From: JAAYCB01 sp012744395
GTDB taxonomy: Bacteria; Planctomycetota; Planctomycetia; Pirellulales; Thermoguttaceae
DNA: 15,771 bases
Direction: 5' to 3'
Assembly: GCA_028703175.1 (NCBI GenBank)
Contig: JAQVNJ010000139.1
Span: 1-15,771, forward strand
In this document: one piece after another, positions 1-7,073 of the stretch
How the letters are laid out: the number at the start of each line of letters is the position of its first letter
Numbering within the stretch: the first letter of the stretch is position 1
The notes under the pieces: model-generated
What the model saw: the letters and a program-made list of their open reading frames with translations, nothing else
What the model was told of the DNA's origin: nothing
The model's database searches: none
Program-made: the position numbers and the translations under genes

Positions 1-429
1 TGCTGCCGGCGCGGTGGGCTGATCATGGCCGGACAGTCCGGCGGAGGCGCGATCGTGACGATCTGCGATTGGGCGACCGCCCGCACGTACATCGGCTACG
101 CCGCCTATTTCATCTCCAAGGGGGCCATTCCCACGATGACCCGCATGCTGGCGGTCGAGCTGTCGGCGAGGAACCCCGCCGTCCGGGTGAACGCCATTCT
201 GCCCGGCCCGGTCATGCTCCCCGAGGGGCTTGCGCCCGAGGATCGCCGGCAAGTCGTCGCGGCCACGCTGCTGAAGCGGGAAGGCACGCCCGAAGCGGTT
301 GCCCAGACAGCGCTCCACCTGGTTGAAAACAACTATGTGACCGGCGTCTGCATCCCCGTTGACGGCGGCCGCACGATCGCCGCGGGCGAGGCAGATCGGC
401 CGGCCCCGGCGCCCGGAGCCGACTGCTAG
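1..429 (+). CDS. SDR-family oxidoreductase, pteridine-reductase-like (3' part; start lies outside the window)
   Basis: The frame is open to the first base of the window and the NAD(P)-binding N-terminal half of an SDR is missing, so this is a 5'-truncated view of a gene, not a short gene starting at the ATG at 25. The active-site motif is YFISK (Tyr codon at 106-108), followed by VRVNAILPGPV and a C-terminal VTGVCIPVDGGRTI, the usual SDR end. The residue 13 positions before the catalytic Tyr, normally Ser, is Asp (CDWATA). That D-x12-Y-x3-K spacing is what FolM/PTR1-type pteridine reductases have (Asp181/Tyr194/Lys198 in Leishmania PTR1, from memory). The likely role is NADPH-dependent reduction of dihydropterin or dihydrofolate, or of a related carbonyl. 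Family assignment is firm; the substrate is inferred. The gene converges on the minus-strand gene ending at 527. Confidence 0.85.
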   Translation, partial: CCRRGGLIMAGQSGGGAIVTICDWATARTYIGYAAYFISKGAIPTMTRMLAVELSARNPAVRVNAILPGPVMLPEGLAPEDRRQVVAATLLKREGTPEAVAQTALHLVENNYVTGVCIPVDGGRTIAAGEADRPAPAPGADC

Positions 430-432
430 CAG

Positions 433-451
433 CGCTGCTCGAGGAGCAGCG
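433..451. terminator. Perfect stem-loop between convergent genes
   Basis: CGCTGCTC (433-440) and GAGCAGCG (444-451) form an 8-bp perfect stem with a 3-nt loop, starting 4 nt after the SDR stop codon. No T-run follows on either strand, so it is not a classical intrinsic terminator. Its place between convergent genes suggests it ends or stabilises the SDR mRNA. Confidence 0.4.
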
Positions 452-526
452 ACTCAGCGCGGGCCGCCCGGCCCTGCGGCTCGCCGCGGCGGCGGGCGCC
501 GATCGGCGGCTGCCCGGCCGCTTCGA

Positions 527-1891
527 TTAGTTGGACCACCAGCCGGAATCGCTCGCCATCGCCACGCGCGAGCGGAGCTCGGCCAATTCGGCCTTGGTCT
601 CGGCGCGCTCGACAATCGCCCACGGGTTGATTTGCACGCCGCCGCAGGCGATCAGCCAGCCGCGGTTCTTCCGCGCGACCGCAGCGCGGCTGGCGACGTG
701 CCGCGGGGCGGCCAACTCGGCGGTGGGCTGATCGGCCGCGAGCATCGGCAGGTCGCACTCCGCCTTGTTCAACAGGTCCTTGCGGACGATCAATGTCGCC
801 GCGACAGCCAGGTCCATGCAGCCCTGGAGTTGCCCGAACACCGGCTCGGCCAGGGAGAGATCGCCGTACTTGGCGGTCATCGCCTGGGCCCATTTCTCAG
901 AAACAGGATCCCGCCGGCGAGCCGGTTGTCCTTCGCCGTGGGCGCTGAGGAAATCACTCTCGGTCATCGCCTTGACGCCGGTCGAGGAGATTTCCCAGGC
1001 CAGCCCCTCCTCGTCGCCGTGGATCGTCCCGTAGTCGGGTTCCAGCCACCAGCGGGGCATCATGTCGCTCAGCCCCCGCCCGCTCAACCGCATCATCTCC
1101 AGAAAGCTGGGCAGCCCCTGAACCGGGGCCTTGGCCAGCCCCATCCCCATCTGCTTCATCCGGTAGTCGGCCGCGACCAGGACCGCGGCGAAATGGCTGT
1201 TCGCCGGAATTCCCTCGATGGTGATCTCCTGGGCTCCAAGCTCTCGCTCGATGGCCCCCGCGGTCAACCCCGGGTCGCTGTTTGCGGGCAGGTGGCTGAC
1301 GAACCTCTGCAACCGCTGGCGCCCGTCCGCGCTCGGATTGATCGAGCAACTGATGATGCTCGGTTCGGGGCGGTTCACAGCCCGCAGCGCTACAACGAGA
1401 TCGTCGAGCAAGAGGACCGGCTTGCCGGTCGTCGCGCCCACAATCGAGCCGTCGTCGCTCACGCGCCAACCCTCGCCGGGGCCGATGAGGAGGATGTCGT
1501 TCTGCTCCGGGTAGGCGACGACATAGCGAATCTGCTGCAATCCGGCCAGGCATTGGACCGCATCGGGAATCGGCGCTGCGGACGCGGCGGACTGGCGGAG
1601 CGCGGCATCGAGCCGCTTGAGCGAGACCTTGCGGATTTCCGCCCGCCCGTTCAGTTCGGCCGGAACCTGTTGGAGAGCTTTCCGGATCGTCTCCCGCAAT
1701 TCACCCCGTTCGGCCAGCGTGGCGTTTCGGATCATCCCGTCCGTATTGAGCATCACGCCGCCGACGGACCGCTGGTTGGTGAAAACCTGGGCCTGGGCCG
1801 CCGTGGTCAACACCGCGGCCGCCACCAACACGGTCATGGCGAGGGCCGCGAGTCGGACGTTGCGGTTGAAGGCAGAAGTACGCAGAAACAT
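527..1891 (-). CDS. Exported DUF1598-like protein of unknown function
   Basis: 454 residues. I chose the ATG at 1891 because AGGAG lies 7 nt upstream (1899-1903) and the protein then opens with a clean signal peptide: a basic start (FNRNVR), a hydrophobic core (LAALAMTVLVAAAVLTT) and an AQA-Q cleavage site near residue 34. An ATG 14 codons upstream is open but would precede the signal peptide with polar sequence. The central part contains DILLIGPGEGWRV, then GKPVLLLDDLVVALRAV and ISCSINPSADG, which match my memory of DUF1598, a family largely confined to planctomycetes. A Trp-rich stretch (PRWWLEPDY) and a Cys-containing WLIACGGVQINPWA near the C-terminus are other landmarks. I see no catalytic motif. 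The mature protein should lie outside the cytoplasmic membrane. It seems to be a single-gene unit. The DUF assignment is recalled, not searched; the export prediction is strong. Confidence 0.8.
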   Translation of the reverse strand: MFLRTSAFNRNVRLAALAMTVLVAAAVLTTAAQAQVFTNQRSVGGVMLNTDGMIRNATLAERGELRETIRKALQQVPAELNGRAEIRKVSLKRLDAALRQSAASAAPIPDAVQCLAGLQQIRYVVAYPEQNDILLIGPGEGWRVSDDGSIVGATTGKPVLLLDDLVVALRAVNRPEPSIISCSINPSADGRQRLQRFVSHLPANSDPGLTAGAIERELGAQEITIEGIPANSHFAAVLVAADYRMKQMGMGLAKAPVQGLPSFLEMMRLSGRGLSDMMPRWWLEPDYGTIHGDEEGLAWEISSTGVKAMTESDFLSAHGEGQPARRRDPVSEKWAQAMTAKYGDLSLAEPVFGQLQGCMDLAVAATLIVRKDLLNKAECDLPMLAADQPTAELAAPRHVASRAAVARKNRGWLIACGGVQINPWAIVERAETKAELAELRSRVAMASDSGWWSN

Positions 1892-2035
1892 AACGCTTCT
1901 CCTGGCTGGATCGGAAAACGAGTCGTCGCTCACCCCTCGAGATCGCTCAAGACCACGCCGCCATGGGGCCGATGCCGATTGACCACCGGCAAAACGCTGC
2001 TCCGGCGATGGCTCGCCTGCGCAAAGTGAGTGCGA

Positions 2036-2065
2036 TTGATCAACGGACGCAAGTTACAGAATAAT
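2036..2065 (+). promoter_or_regulatory. Possible sigma70-type promoter for the sigma54 regulator
   Basis: TTGATC (2036-2041), an 18-bp spacer, then AATAAT (2060-2065), which matches TATAAT at five of six bases. It would give a 5' leader of roughly 355 nt before the GTG at 2428, which is long, so the assignment is tentative. Confidence 0.3.
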
Positions 2066-2324
2066 TCCCTTGATCCGATATTGCAAGAAAACCATGGCCG
2101 GGAACGCCGGGTCCGCCAAACCGCCTGACCGTGCCGCGGACCCTCCCCCCGGCCGGTCCAAACGGCGATCGTTGTGGGGAAGACCGGCACAATCCCGCGC
2201 CGCCCCCCGCAGCGGCCCGTTCGCATGGCAAGACGCCCCGGGCCGGGCAACCGTCTGTCCCCGGCGGCGTTCGCGCACCCCCCTAAGTGTGTGATGTTTC
2301 CCCGGTGGACGAAGGGTGTGACTG

Positions 2325-2350
2325 AAAAACCGGCCTCCTCCGCCCGGTTT
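2325..2350 (-). terminator. Hairpin with T-run reading leftward, in the leader of the regulator gene
   Basis: AAACCGG (2327-2333) and CCGGTTT (2344-2350) are perfect 7-bp arms around a 10-nt loop. Read on the minus strand, the stem runs straight into five Ts (complement of the A-run at 2325-2329), the layout of an intrinsic terminator. Read on the plus strand it has only three Ts and sits in the leader of the regulator. It could stop antisense transcription coming from inside the regulator gene before it reaches the DUF1598-like gene. Confidence 0.4.
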
Positions 2351-2409
2351 GGACGAGCCGGCCTGATTTGAACGGTTCCCTAAACCTGGAATTCCGGATA
2401 AGTTTGAAT

Positions 2410-2416
2410 AAGGAGG
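2410..2416 (+). promoter_or_regulatory. Ribosome binding site that sets the GTG start at 2428
   Basis: AAGGAGG lies 11 nt before the GTG at 2428. The open frame begins further upstream (ATG at 2368), but that ATG has no comparable site and its 20 extra residues do not resemble an FHA N-terminus. An in-frame CTG at 2422 is 5 nt from the site and is a less likely alternative. Confidence 0.6.
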
Positions 2417-2427
2417 TTTGCCTGTCC

Positions 2428-4494
2428 GTGGTTACCGAACTCGCTTATCTGGTGATCCGCGAAGGTTCGAAATGGACCGACGTCTTTCGCCTTTTGCCGG
2501 GCCATTCCGTTACCATCGGCCGTGCCCCGACCAACCAGGTCGTCTTGAAAGACGAACGCTGTAGCCGGACCCACGCGGAGTTGTTCATGGCCAACGGCCA
2601 GTGGACCCTCCGCGATCTGGATAGCCGCAACGGGACGCTCGTCGGCGAGATCCGCCTCCAGGAAGACTGGCTGCTCAAGCCGGGCGACATCATCCGCATC
2701 GGCCGGTCGCAGCTCGTGTTCGTCCACAACCTGAGCGAGGCGTTCTCCGACTCCAATGCCGCCTACCGGCAGCCGGTCCTCGATGGCAGCCAGCCCGTCG
2801 ACAATTTCCGGAGCGATTCGGATATCCTCGCGACCTGCGAACCGACAATGATCACCCACCGGAAGGGGAACACGCGGTTCTTGGAGTCGCTGCCGGCGGA
2901 GTCGCGCCAGGCCGTGGCCGAAGCCGAGGCCGAGGACATCGGGCGCAAGGCGGCCAACCTCTGCCGCCTGGCCTTCGAGCTCGGAAAGGCGCCCACGATT
3001 GAGCGTCTGGCGATGCTGGCACTCGACGGTCTTTTCGAAACCGTCCAGGTGGACGCCGGCGCGGTGATGCTGCTGCCTCGCGACCAGCAGGGGGCACCGA
3101 CCGCCGGCGATTTGGAGATCGTCGCCTCGCACACCACCACGGACCGCCGCTACCACAAGGTGGCCGGGTTTCTGGCGACGACCGTGCTCCGCGAGGGCGA
3201 AGCGGTGATGGCGAGAAACGTGCTCGGCGACAGCGCTCTCGGAAGCCGCGACAGCAAGGGGATCATCCACACGACGAGCGTGATCTGCGCCCCCATCCGG
3301 CAGGGGAACTTGATGCTCGGGCTGATCCACCTCTACTCGACCGACGAAAACCACGAGCCTGTGCCGGGGGACCTGGAATTCACCCTCGCCGTGGCCGACA
3401 CGGTCGCCGTGGCAATCAACAATCTCAACCGCCGCGAGGAACTTGCCGAGAACCTGACGCAGGTCCGCGATGAGAACGTCCGCTTGCGCGAGCAGCTCGG
3501 CGTGCAGAGCGAGATCATCGGCAGCAGCCATACCGTCCGGCAGATCACCGAGGAGATCGCCCGGGCCGCCGCCAGTCGCGCGACCTTGCTGATCCGCGGC
3601 GAGAGCGGCGTCGGCAAGGAGCTCGTCGCCCGGGCTGTCCACTACTCCAGCCCGTGCAAGAAGAACGTCTTCGTCTGCTTGAATTGCGCCGCCCTCTCTG
3701 AAGACCTCCTCGCCAGCGAGCTGTTCGGGCATGAGAAGGGGGCGTTCACCGGGGCGACGGAACGCAAGATCGGCAAGTTCGAGGCGGCCAATCAGGGCAC
3801 GCTGATGCTCGACGAGATCGGCGAGATGAGCCCCAATCTCCAGGCCAAGTTTCTCCGTGTCCTTGAAGGGCATTCCTTCGAACGGGTGGGCGGCAACAAG
3901 CCGATCACCTGCGACGTGCGCGTGATCGCGGCCACGAACCGCGACCTGGAAAAGGAAGTCGCCGCCGGCCGCTTCCGCCACGACCTCTTCTTCCGGCTCC
4001 GCGTTCTCGAGATTGTCGTGCCGCCCCTCCGCCGCCGCCCCGAAGACATCCGCGAGTTGGCGAACTACTTTTTCAAAAAGTTCCGCGAAGAAACCGGACG
4101 CAAAATCGAAGGGTTCAGCCCCAGCGCCGTCAAACGGTTGATGACCTATCGCTGGCCCGGAAATGTCCGCGAACTGAAAAACGTGATCGAACGCGCGGTG
4201 GTCCTCTGCCAGGGTTGTTACATCGAACCCGGCGATCTCCTCCTGTCGAATCTGGCCACCACCGGCGACACGAACGAAGTCCGTTCCGCCGAGGCGGAGT
4301 TCCGGCCCTGTCGGCTCGTCGACCTGGAGCGCCGGCACATCCTCAAGACGCTCAACCACGTTGGCTGGAACAAGAGCAAGACCGCCACGATACTCGGCAT
4401 CGAACGATCCACCCTGGACCGGAAGATCCAACGCTACCGGCTGAACGAAGCCCGCCCCGCTCCCGGACACGCGCCGCCCCCAAACGGCGCGTAG
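2428..4494 (+). CDS. Sigma54-dependent transcriptional activator with FHA and GAF sensory domains
   Basis: 688 residues from GTG 2428. Residues about 5-100 form an FHA domain: IGR at 30-32, CSRTHAEL, and LDSRNGTL. FHA domains bind phosphothreonine peptides. A GAF domain follows (about 171-334), then a short helical linker (NRREELAENLTQVRDENVRL). The AAA+ sigma54-interaction domain (about 357-600) has Walker A GESGVGKE at 391-398, the sigma54-contacting GAFTGA loop at 438-443, Walker B with D462-E463, and a typical WPGNVREL. A Fis-type helix-turn-helix closes the protein (about 630-671, with NKSKTATILGIERSTLDRKI). It should activate RNA polymerase-sigma54 in the cytoplasm by ATP hydrolysis. 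There is no receiver domain, so the input is presumably a phosphoprotein (probably from a Ser/Thr kinase) read by FHA and a ligand read by GAF. Targets are unknown and no neighbour shows an evident sigma54 promoter. The function class is very secure. Confidence 0.95.
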   Translation: MVTELAYLVIREGSKWTDVFRLLPGHSVTIGRAPTNQVVLKDERCSRTHAELFMANGQWTLRDLDSRNGTLVGEIRLQEDWLLKPGDIIRIGRSQLVFVHNLSEAFSDSNAAYRQPVLDGSQPVDNFRSDSDILATCEPTMITHRKGNTRFLESLPAESRQAVAEAEAEDIGRKAANLCRLAFELGKAPTIERLAMLALDGLFETVQVDAGAVMLLPRDQQGAPTAGDLEIVASHTTTDRRYHKVAGFLATTVLREGEAVMARNVLGDSALGSRDSKGIIHTTSVICAPIRQGNLMLGLIHLYSTDENHEPVPGDLEFTLAVADTVAVAINNLNRREELAENLTQVRDENVRLREQLGVQSEIIGSSHTVRQITEEIARAAASRATLLIRGESGVGKELVARAVHYSSPCKKNVFVCLNCAALSEDLLASELFGHEKGAFTGATERKIGKFEAANQGTLMLDEIGEMSPNLQAKFLRVLEGHSFERVGGNKPITCDVRVIAATNRDLEKEVAAGRFRHDLFFRLRVLEIVVPPLRRRPEDIRELANYFFKKFREETGRKIEGFSPSAVKRLMTYRWPGNVRELKNVIERAVVLCQGCYIEPGDLLLSNLATTGDTNEVRSAEAEFRPCRLVDLERRHILKTLNHVGWNKSKTATILGIERSTLDRKIQRYRLNEARPAPGHAPPPNGA

Positions 4495-4610
4495 GCTGGC
4501 GGCATCGCCGCAGGAAGCCGTTGATGCTCCGCATCCGCCGCGCCGGAAGGAAATCCCCCCCAATCGTGGATGATGGATGAGCTGGGGGGCGACTGTCGCC
4601 CGCGGTCATG

Positions 4611-4665
4611 ACCCGGAGCGCGAGCGAGGGCGGCCAACCCGCTTCGCCGCGCTGACGCTTCGGGT
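4611..4665. repeat. Palindromic intergenic repeat ('SLALRV'-type)
   Basis: The arm at 4611-4628 (ACCCGGAGCGCGAGCGAG) matches the reverse complement of 4648-4665 at 14 of 18 positions, with about 19 nt between, so it can form an imperfect hairpin. Translated on the minus strand it gives PKRQRG and, further on, SLALRV. I recall these peptides from many spurious planctomycete proteins, which points to a repeat dispersed through the genome. Only this copy is in the window. It lies in the convergent gap between the regulator and the spsF-like gene, 117 bp after one stop and 80 bp after the other. Confidence 0.5.
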
Positions 4666-4744
4666 GGACGATCGGCTGGCGTATCATCCGGGATCCGCGG
4701 GTATCTGTCGCCGCGAAAACGGCAACGGCCCCCGCCCCCGACCG

Positions 4745-5524
4745 CTATCCGGCAAGGCGCTGCCTGGCTTCCGGCGGCGCCGGCAGTTCCAGGGACTCGT
4801 CTTCCATCCGCTTGTGTTCCACGCGGGCGTTGATTTCCGCCAACTCCGGCTCGCGGGCCACGAGTGTCCAGGCGTCCTGCCAGGAGAACCGGTCTGTCCC
4901 GCCGAATCGCTCGTAGACCGTGCGAACGAACTGGAGGTCTTCGGCGGTGTCGACCGTCCAGCGGCTTCCGCTGGCGTCCTGCTCGCCGGTCACGGGCAGA
5001 GGGCGGAACAACTCCGGGTGCTGGTAAAGATACGGTGTCACATGGACCCGCTGATACGGCTCCCGCGCCTCGCTCCAGGCCCTGGCGAGGGCCTCGAGCG
5101 CAACCACCTCGGTGTCGAGCCCCCGGGGATACGTCCGCACGAGCGTATTGGACGCATAGTCCGGCTGATGCTGCTGAAAAGCGCTGACCACGCGGTCGAT
5201 CACGCCCCAGTCGATCAGCGGACAATCGGACGTGATCCGGACCACTGTCCCCGCTCGGCAGGCCTCCGCGGCTCTGAAATAACGATCCAGCACATCCGCC
5301 TCGCTGCCGCGAAAACAGCCGATCCCGAGCCGCCGACACTCGGCGACAATCGGGTCGTCCTGGACGGACGTGCTCGTCGCGACGACGACCTCGTCGAGTG
5401 CCGCCGACCGGCGCGTCCGCCGGACGACGCGAGCGAGCATCGTCCGCCCCCCCAAGTCCTCAAGGACCTTGCCCGGCAGACGCGTACTGCCCATTCTGGC
5501 CTGAATGATCGCGACAACTCGCAT
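4745..5524 (-). CDS. SpsF-like cytidylyltransferase / spore coat polysaccharide biosynthesis family protein
   Basis: 259 residues from the ATG at 5524, which has AAGGAAG about 9 nt upstream and gives the classic family N-terminus VVAIIQARMGSTRLPGKVL. An ATG 24 codons upstream is open but adds no conserved sequence. The N-terminal motif (residues 3-21) is the nucleotide-binding signature of the CMP-KDO/CMP-sialate synthetase fold. DEVVVATS follows, then FRGSEADVLDRY (71-82), TSDCPLID (98-105) with the metal-binding Asp, and YASNTL. Such proteins activate a sugar as a CMP-sugar for surface polysaccharide or glycoprotein assembly. The exact sugar cannot be read from the sequence. No other polysaccharide gene adjoins it here. 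It has its own likely promoter at 5603-5631. Confidence 0.9.
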   Translation of the reverse strand: MRVVAIIQARMGSTRLPGKVLEDLGGRTMLARVVRRTRRSAALDEVVVATSTSVQDDPIVAECRRLGIGCFRGSEADVLDRYFRAAEACRAGTVVRITSDCPLIDWGVIDRVVSAFQQHQPDYASNTLVRTYPRGLDTEVVALEALARAWSEAREPYQRVHVTPYLYQHPELFRPLPVTGEQDASGSRWTVDTAEDLQFVRTVYERFGGTDRFSWQDAWTLVAREPELAEINARVEHKRMEDESLELPAPPEARQRLAG

Positions 5525-5602
5525 GTGTCCGGCTTCCTTGCCTGAAACGACGACGAAACCTACGCCTGACCAACGGCCGGAACCGTTCGAAAACACGGGC
5601 CC

Positions 5603-5631
5603 ATGCTAGACGTTTTCCGGCAACCGGTCAA
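5603..5631 (-). promoter_or_regulatory. Sigma70-type promoter of the spsF-like gene
   Basis: On the minus strand, TTGACC (5631-5626), a 17-bp spacer, then TAGCAT (5608-5603). Transcription would start near 5596, leaving a leader of about 72 nt before the ATG at 5524. Four or five of six bases match in each box, and the spacing is ideal. Confidence 0.45.
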
Positions 5632-5705
5632 ACCCAATCGCGACCTGCGGGGGGCGCTGCGGACGCTGCGTCCGTCCGCCGCCCGAAGCCCGGCCCGAAA
5701 CCTTG

Positions 5706-5734
5706 CGACGCGCGGAGCGCGCGGCCGCGCGTCG
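5706..5734 (-). terminator. Strong GC stem-loop after the thioredoxin-fold gene
   Basis: CGACGCGCGG (5706-5715) and CCGCGCGTCG (5725-5734) form a perfect 10-bp stem with a 9-nt loop, 17 nt past the stop codon at 5752. Only a short GGTTT follows on the minus strand, so it is either a weak intrinsic terminator or a 3'-end-stabilising structure. It separates this gene from the spsF-like promoter. Confidence 0.45.
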
Positions 5735-5751
5735 TCCGTGCGGCCGTCCGC

Positions 5752-6171
5752 CTAGGGAGTCTGGCTCGAAGAACCGGCCTCCGCGGACAAGCCGTTGGAG
5801 ATGAATCGCTCGACCCGATGGACGCTCTGGCCGCCAATAATCCGCCATAGCCGCCAACCGAGCGGTGTGCGGCGGTACATCACCAGTTGCGGGATCGGCC
5901 CCCCCTTGGTCAATTGCCGTCCCAGTTCCCGTTCCTGGTCAACGTCGACTTCTGCATAAGAAATCTGCTTGAAGACTTCGCTCTTCTTCAGCTGGGGCAC
6001 CACGGTCTGCTTCATCTGAACACATGCCGGGCACCACTCGGCTCCGACAAGCACGACCATCGGCCGCCCGGTCTTGGCGGTCTCCCGATGGGCCTTGCTG
6101 TAGCTTGCATCCTGGTTCTCCGCTCCAATCAGCGCCGCTTGGATCAAGATCGCCATGCCTAGGGTCGTCAC
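5752..6171 (-). CDS. Exported thioredoxin-fold protein with CPAC active site
   Basis: 139 residues from the GTG at 6171. AAGGAG (6178-6183) lies exactly 6 nt upstream of that GTG but directly abuts an ATG two codons earlier (6177), so GTG is the better-placed start; the ATG adds only Met-Asn. A short hydrophobic N-terminus (MAILIQAALIGA) looks like a signal peptide or membrane anchor. Then come YSKAHRETAKTGRPMVVLVGAEWCPACVQM, given here only for the key parts: the beta strand VVLVGAEW, the redox pair Cys-Pro-Ala-Cys at residues 47-50, a VDVDQE strand region and the GGPIPQLVMYR stretch holding the cis-Pro (IPQ). It probably reduces or isomerises disulfides, or transfers electrons, outside the cytoplasm. 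No partner such as DsbD or a cytochrome maturation gene is nearby. Confidence 0.85.
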   Translation of the reverse strand: MTTLGMAILIQAALIGAENQDASYSKAHRETAKTGRPMVVLVGAEWCPACVQMKQTVVPQLKKSEVFKQISYAEVDVDQERELGRQLTKGGPIPQLVMYRRTPLGWRLWRIIGGQSVHRVERFISNGLSAEAGSSSQTP

Positions 6172-7073
6172 ATTCATCTCCTTAATCTCGTTTTCGAGCG
6201 TACTGAGAGCCGCTCAGCTTTCCATGGGACCAAAGCTCGCAGAAAGACCACACTCGCTCCGCCCGGGGGGTGTCTCGTGGGCAGTGGAAGGGACGTGCTG
6301 TAAGACTGGTGTCGGGTGGGATCGGACCGCCTTGGCGCTGTCTCCTGGTAGTCGTGTCAAAGGCTGTCCGGAGTGGCAGACCGGCGCGTCAAGTTCTTGC
6401 CCGGGAACTTGGAGAAAGTGCGCGGTCTGTAGCCCGGGATATTGGCTCCAAATCCGTTGGTCCAGGGCCGTCGATCGATCATGAAGGTAACAGTGTAACT
6501 GCGGAAAATGCACACGCAAGAGGGTGTACCCAGAAGGGGAAGGATTTTTGCCCTAGGAATGCCTGGAAGACAATAACGGCAGTCTTCAGCGAAAAACATC
6601 CTGCCAGGGGGAACGCCCTGACTTTGCGGGGCTATTGTCCCCCGAACAATGTGGGATAACCCGGATCGCCTTCAGGTGCAATCCGCGTGTTCCGTCCGTG
6701 GCCCTTCGTGAACAACCCGGTACGGTGCAAGGCTTCGCTCGCCAGTGGCCACAAGTCTGCGGGGCTGGGTTCTTCGATCGTGTCATTCGCGTTTCCCCGT
6801 TCAAGAAATCTCCAACGCATGACCGGTCCGGAAAAACTGGCAGATTGTCTCAACGGGACGCAGCCTCTTTTCGGAGGGCGACGATCCCCCGCCGCGTTGT
6901 AAAAACAACGCAGCCGACTTTTACCGGACGGGGTTTTGAGGCGCTCGGCCGCGTCCGCTATAATCGTTGTGTTGGCTTGGCGATGCGTTGCTTCCGGTCC
7001 AGTGTTCCCTGCCCATGCATCGAGACAGTTCGGCGCGCAGCCCCCGCTTTGTCCTCTCTTGGCGATCTGATTC
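6172..7073. other. 902-bp region without a recognisable gene; several small hairpins and one strong promoter
   Basis: Short open frames on both strands show no domain, signal peptide or coding character. The stretch about 6480-6660 looks clearly less GC-rich than the neighbours. It holds three successive small hairpins: 6563-6589 (CTG-G-AAGAC with GTCTTCAG, one bulged G, 10-nt loop), 6605-6620 (CAGGG/CCCTG, 6-nt loop) and 6627-6644 (CGGGG/CCCCG). These could belong to a structured RNA, but I found no tRNA T-loop and no signature of RNase P RNA, SRP RNA or tmRNA. The right end carries the promoter of the gene at 7074; the left end must carry that of the thioredoxin-fold gene, which I could not place. 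Confidence 0.5.
6936..6964 (+). promoter_or_regulatory. Sigma70-type promoter of the oxidoreductase / conserved-protein pair
   Basis: TTGAGG (6936-6941), an exact 17-bp spacer and a perfect TATAAT (6959-6964). Transcription should start near 6971, giving a leader of about 100 nt before the GTG at 7074. This is one of the two best promoters in the window. Confidence 0.7.

Larger units (their letters stand above)
1892..2427. other. Divergent intergenic region between the DUF1598-like gene and the sigma54 regulator
   Basis: 536 bp without a recognisable gene; short open frames here show no family resemblance. It must hold the promoters of two divergent genes. What can be seen is AGGAG for the minus-strand gene (1899-1903), a plausible plus-strand sigma70-like promoter (2036-2065), a hairpin with a T-run on the minus strand (2325-2350), and AAGGAGG before the regulator start (2410-2416). 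I did not find a convincing -24/-12 sigma54 promoter (TGGCAC-N5-TTGC). Confidence 0.6.

Noticed and set aside
359..2029. Long open frame on the plus strand (556 codons)
   Set aside because: It lies opposite the DUF1598-like gene and overlaps the SDR gene end. Its translation is low-complexity Arg/Pro/Gly with no domain, as expected from the antisense of a GC-rich gene.
2380..4563. Long open frame on the minus strand (727 codons)
   Set aside because: It is the antisense of the sigma54 regulator, whose domains are unambiguous. The antisense protein has no recognisable motif.
6355..6360. Perfect TTGACA on the minus strand, possible -35 box for the thioredoxin-fold gene
   Set aside because: No acceptable -10 box lies 16-18 bp downstream; the hexamer there reads CGCCAA.
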